From assembly GCA_937916505.1 (NCBI GenBank), contig CALFSW010000126.1, positions 1 to 64,000 on the forward strand: a stretch of 64,000 bases of DNA, written 5' to 3'. Positions 61,104-64,000 of this stretch are shown here, one piece after another. Every line of letters starts with the position of its first letter. Position 1 is the stretch's first letter. The DNA comes from an uncultured Verrucomicrobiales bacterium (GTDB lineage: Bacteria > Verrucomicrobiota > Verrucomicrobiia > Verrucomicrobiales > Akkermansiaceae). Made by a program: the position numbers and the translations under genes. The notes beneath the pieces are model-generated. The model saw only the letters and a program-made list of their open reading frames with translations. It was not told the origin of the DNA and made no database searches.

Positions 61104-64000
61104 CTATTCCACTTTCTTCTTAATCGGCTCCATCGACTGGAGATAAGAGAATAAGTCAACCACCTCGGAGTCTTTCAGGTTACCGAGGATCCCTTCAGGC
61201 ATCATTGAAACCGATGACACCTCGCGCGATTGAATCTCAGATTTCGCAAGCACGACTTCCTGGCCCACAATCCTCAGGGCCACCTGACGTTCGTTTTCAC
61301 TGACAACGTTACCGGCAAAGGTCCGGCCATCCCGAGTGGTGATCATCACCATCTTATAGTCATCCTGAATCACCCCACTGGGATCGAGGATATTGTCGAG
61401 CAGGTAGTCGAGATTCGAGCGGTTGGCACCCGTGATATCCGGTCCCAACAGCCCCCCTTCACCGTGGAGCTTATGGCAGGCCATGCAGCTCCGCTGAAAC
61501 AAAACCTTCCCTTGTTGACGATTCGCCTTTTCGATGGCGCCCGGTTTCAGCAAGGCCCGGTATTTTTGATAGGCTGCCGCTTTCTGCCCCGGAAGTTCGT
61601 CAATGAGCCCCCAAACCTCCATGAACCCGTTTCCCACTACCCGACGGAGTTGGCGGGCGACATAAGAGGGCACATCACGCCGGAATACCTTCTTCTTTTG
61701 AATCGCCTGGGTCAGCAACCATCCATAGGCAGGTCGGCTTGCGAGAGTTTGAACGACTTCAAGTTTTTCATGATCCGAGAACTCTTCGTAACGAGCTAAA
61801 AGAAGTTCTCCAAGCTCCTTGCGATCATAGGCCGCGACGGCACGAATCGTTGCCACTCGAACCTCAGCATTTTCAACCAAATTGGAAATCGCAGGAACAA
61901 GCTTGGGATCCTGTCGGGCCGCCAGCGCACGGATCGCTTCACGACGCTCCTTTGTCGTGCTCTTCGAATTCAACGCGGTCTTTAAAAGTAAATCCGAAGC
62001 CGAGCTGACCCCAAACTGTTGCGAGATCTCCGCCGCAAGCCGCGCCACCGCCCCACCTTTGCGGTCAAGTTGAAGGTAAAGCACCTCCCAACCGTCGGGC
62101 ACTTTCAAATCACGCCGCCCGTTCAGTCCATCCCTCATTCCTTTCAGGGCAGCCTCAGGGAAATCCATCTTCCCGAGGGCTTCGACCAGATCCAAAATGG
62201 CGTTGGCATCGACGGCCCTTCGCGCAATGAACTCCGACACAAGCGGAAGCTTGCTTTGACTCGCAAGCTCCAGTGCCCTTTTCGAATCGAGTGGCACGAG
62301 CGGCTCGATTCCAAACCAAATCATCTTCGGAATGTTGTGATCATCGGCATCTTCTCCATGAGTCAAAAGAGCATTTACAAGGTCCCACCGGCGGGCATGG
62401 GAAAGTCGTTGCAACGCCGCCGCCAGTTTCAAACGAACCACTGCGGAAGATTCCCCGGATGCCATGCTTTCAAACTTCGCAAGCGTGCCTTCGTCAACCT
62501 CCTTGTCTTCGGTCAACAACTGAACGGCCCAGCCCCGAATAGACTCATCGGGATCATCCAGAACCTTTGCAAGTTCCCCATCTGAAAAACCATTGACCAC
62601 GTGAAGACTCCAAAGGGCCCGAAGCCGGAAGTCGGGATTCTCATGCCCTCTGAAAATCTCCCTCAAACGTTCCACCGCAGGCTCGGCGAGATCCTTCCGG
62701 TGGGCCCGGTGTTGCAAAATCACGCGCGCCCTTCTCGCATGCCACGAACTCGCACTGGTTTGCAGATCAGCCAATGCCAGATCCGAGAGTTTTGACAGAT
62801 CTCCATAACGTCCCTCCCAATTCGTTGCGAGAGAGTTCTCCGGCGCGATTCTAAAGACACGTCCAGTGTCCTTATTGAGAACTTCCTTCCCGCAGATATC
62901 GGCATCGTGCCAATCGAGCGCATACAAGGAACCATCGGGCCCAAGTTCCATGCTGAAGCCAACCCACTGGGCATTGTTCGCTTTCACAAAGTCATCACCA
63001 TGGCTCGCGATGAACCCGGAACCGCTCGGAATCAGGACATCGCTCAGCACCGCGTGCTCATGAAGATTGCACATAAAGAGCCGCCCGTGGTGTTCCGGAG
63101 GGAAGGCATCGGAAAGGTAGATTCTCGCTCCCCCGTGCGCCGACCGATGGGTGTGATCCACGATCGTCCGAATGTCCTGATAGACATACGGATTATAATG
63201 TTTTCCTCCCTGCCGGTGAAAAATGCCGCCGGGAATGACATGGAACATATGCGGAATCACACAAGCCGTGATAAAAAGATTCCCCTTCGCATCGTAGTCG
63301 ATTCCCCAGGGATTACTGAATCCATGGGCCACCACTTCGAAACGGTCCTTGATGGGATGATACCGCCACACTCCCCCGTTGATATCGACAGGCTCTCCAT
63401 CGAACTCGATCTTCTTGGGAAAAGGATCCTGGTGTCGAAAAATGCGACCATCTCCCTTCGGCTTTCCCACGCGCGACGGCGTCGCAAACCCCTGACAGCC
63501 ATAGAGCCAGCCATCCGGCCCCCAGTGAAAGCTGTTCAGGGTTTCATGACGGTCCCGAATCCCCCACCCCGTGAGACGAACTTCGACCTGATCCATATCG
63601 GCACGATCATCTCCATCTCGATCTGGCAGGAAAAGCAGATTGGGAGGGGCTCCCAACCAAAGTCCGTCGAACCCAACCGCAATGGCCGCCGGAAAGGCAA
63701 TCCCTTCCGCAAAGATCTCCTTCTTATCCGCGATGCCGTCGTGATCCGTGTCCTCCAAAATCAAAATCCGACTATCACCTGAATTCGAAAAACCCCGTCC
63801 CCGCGATTCATAGTCGCGGTTTTCCGCGATCCAGAGACGACCGCGATCATCCCAGCAAAATGCCATCGGCTGCGTGATCATAGGCTCCGAGGCAAAAACG
63901 TTCACTTTGAAACCATCCGGCACCGTCATGGACTCCACCGCTTTCTCCGGAGTCAAAAACTCGGCCTGCCGCCCTTCTTCCTGGGCAAGTCTCCAGAGCG
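61104..64000 (-). CDS. PVC-type dehydrogenase with HEAT repeats and cytochrome c domain (partial)
   Basis: The frame stays open to the end of the window (upstream of the TTG at 63956 it reads LAQEEGRQAEFLTPEKAV), so the 5' end is missing. What is present (about 964 residues) starts with a beta-propeller dehydrogenase-type domain (VPDGFKVNVFASEP, GVWRYHPIKDRFEVVAHGFSNPWG and AHGGARIYLSDAFPP), continues with HEAT-type helical repeats (about 440-800), and ends with a cytochrome c domain with haem motif CMACH (about residue 865) and VIQDDYKMVMITTRDG. These 'PVC-type' proteins are frequent in Planctomycetes and Verrucomicrobia and are presumed periplasmic sugar or alcohol dehydrogenases; the substrate is unknown. 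It is convergent with yjdM. Confidence 0.88.
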   Translation of the reverse strand, partial: LWRLAQEEGRQAEFLTPEKAVESMTVPDGFKVNVFASEPMITQPMAFCWDDRGRLWIAENRDYESRGRGFSNSGDSRILILEDTDHDGIADKKEIFAEGIAFPAAIAVGFDGLWLGAPPNLLFLPDRDGDDRADMDQVEVRLTGWGIRDRHETLNSFHWGPDGWLYGCQGFATPSRVGKPKGDGRIFRHQDPFPKKIEFDGEPVDINGGVWRYHPIKDRFEVVAHGFSNPWGIDYDAKGNLFITACVIPHMFHVIPGGIFHRQGGKHYNPYVYQDIRTIVDHTHRSAHGGARIYLSDAFPPEHHGRLFMCNLHEHAVLSDVLIPSGSGFIASHGDDFVKANNAQWVGFSMELGPDGSLYALDWHDADICGKEVLNKDTGRVFRIAPENSLATNWEGRYGDLSKLSDLALADLQTSASSWHARRARVILQHRAHRKDLAEPAVERLREIFRGHENPDFRLRALWSLHVVNGFSDGELAKVLDDPDESIRGWAVQLLTEDKEVDEGTLAKFESMASGESSAVVRLKLAAALQRLSHARRWDLVNALLTHGEDADDHNIPKMIWFGIEPLVPLDSKRALELASQSKLPLVSEFIARRAVDANAILDLVEALGKMDFPEAALKGMRDGLNGRRDLKVPDGWEVLYLQLDRKGGAVARLAAEISQQFGVSSASDLLLKTALNSKSTTKERREAIRALAARQDPKLVPAISNLVENAEVRVATIRAVAAYDRKELGELLLARYEEFSDHEKLEVVQTLASRPAYGWLLTQAIQKKKVFRRDVPSYVARQLRRVVGNGFMEVWGLIDELPGQKAAAYQKYRALLKPGAIEKANRQQGKVLFQRSCMACHKLHGEGGLLGPDITGANRSNLDYLLDNILDPSGVIQDDYKMVMITTRDGRTFAGNVVSENERQVALRIVGQEVVLAKSEIQSREVSSVSMMPEGILGNLKDSEVVDLFSYLQSMEPIKKKVE

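Noticed and set aside
1-64000. tRNA, rRNA, CRISPR array, riboswitch, transposase or integrase
   Set aside because: None was found on reading both strands. I cannot exclude small RNAs, which would need structure prediction or transcript data.

Overview
The window reads as a chromosomal segment of a Verrucomicrobiota bacterium (Verrucomicrobiae, possibly the Akkermansiaceae/Roseibacillus side; the rank below phylum is inference). The basis is the gene families: a DUF1501 gene beside a DUF1549/DUF1553 gene with a Planctomycete-type cytochrome c domain, a large PVC-type dehydrogenase with HEAT repeats and a cytochrome c tail, LL-diaminopimelate aminotransferase (dapL), lamin-tail-domain secreted proteins and a MoxR/Bat-type operon. 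No rRNA, tRNA, CRISPR array, integrase or transposase was seen. No genuinely gene-free stretch exceeds about 300 bases, except 26008-26428 if the later start is taken for the gene there.

Layout. 1-3.0 kb: minus-strand secG, rhomboid protease and class III aminotransferase. 3.1-5.1 kb: a three-gene plus-strand unit (two TPM-domain-like proteins and a lipoprotein) broken by frameshifts and stops. 5.1-7.4 kb: panD, a CAP-domain protein, rnc. 7.4-13.7 kb: DUF1501 and cytochrome/DUF1553 genes divergent from a beta-helix protein. 13.7-18 kb: birA-nadC, a TolC-like lipoprotein and a degraded lamin-tail gene fragment. 18-19.2 kb: a histidine-rich porin-like protein behind a perfect palindrome that looks like a metal operator. 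19.2-32.5 kb: a Bat-like operon (moxR, DUF58, membrane protein, two VWA proteins; then TPR protein and a 1242-residue anchored protein), interrupted by a 4.1-kb block with a minus-strand membrane/spermidine-synthase gene split at a G9 tract and a frameshifted lamin-tail gene. 32.5-35.5 kb: an RND-type adaptor and a fused NuoE-NuoF flavoprotein. 35.7-47.6 kb: secreted protein, trpC, DUF445, lipA, an ankyrin/L,D-transpeptidase lipoprotein, dapL, a trypsin-like protease and an esterase. 47.7-57 kb: alpha-2-macroglobulin, sorbosone-dehydrogenase-like protein and PBP1C. 57-58.7 kb: hipB-hipA with its own operator array. 58.8-64 kb: ABC-F ATPase, YjdM and the PVC dehydrogenase, which runs off the end.

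How the genes work together. Envelope themes dominate: peptidoglycan synthesis and cross-linking (PBP1C, L,D-transpeptidase, dapL), macroglobulin-based protease defence beside PBP1C, a Bat/MoxR envelope assembly system, and secreted oxidoreductases and hydrolases. Housekeeping biosynthesis (panD, birA, nadC, trpC, lipA) is scattered as single genes.

Most notable observations: (1) the TPR gene of the Bat operon has an in-frame UGA where the reading frame clearly continues, in a U-Q-G-C context, followed at 18 nt by a GGUC-loop hairpin resembling a bacterial SECIS; (2) a split gene restored by one extra G in a G9 run; (3) several other genes interrupted by single-base differences in homopolymers, meaning either real decay, slippage variation or consensus sequencing error; (4) strikingly strand-dependent codon usage. 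All function calls are from reading the sequence; no database was searched.
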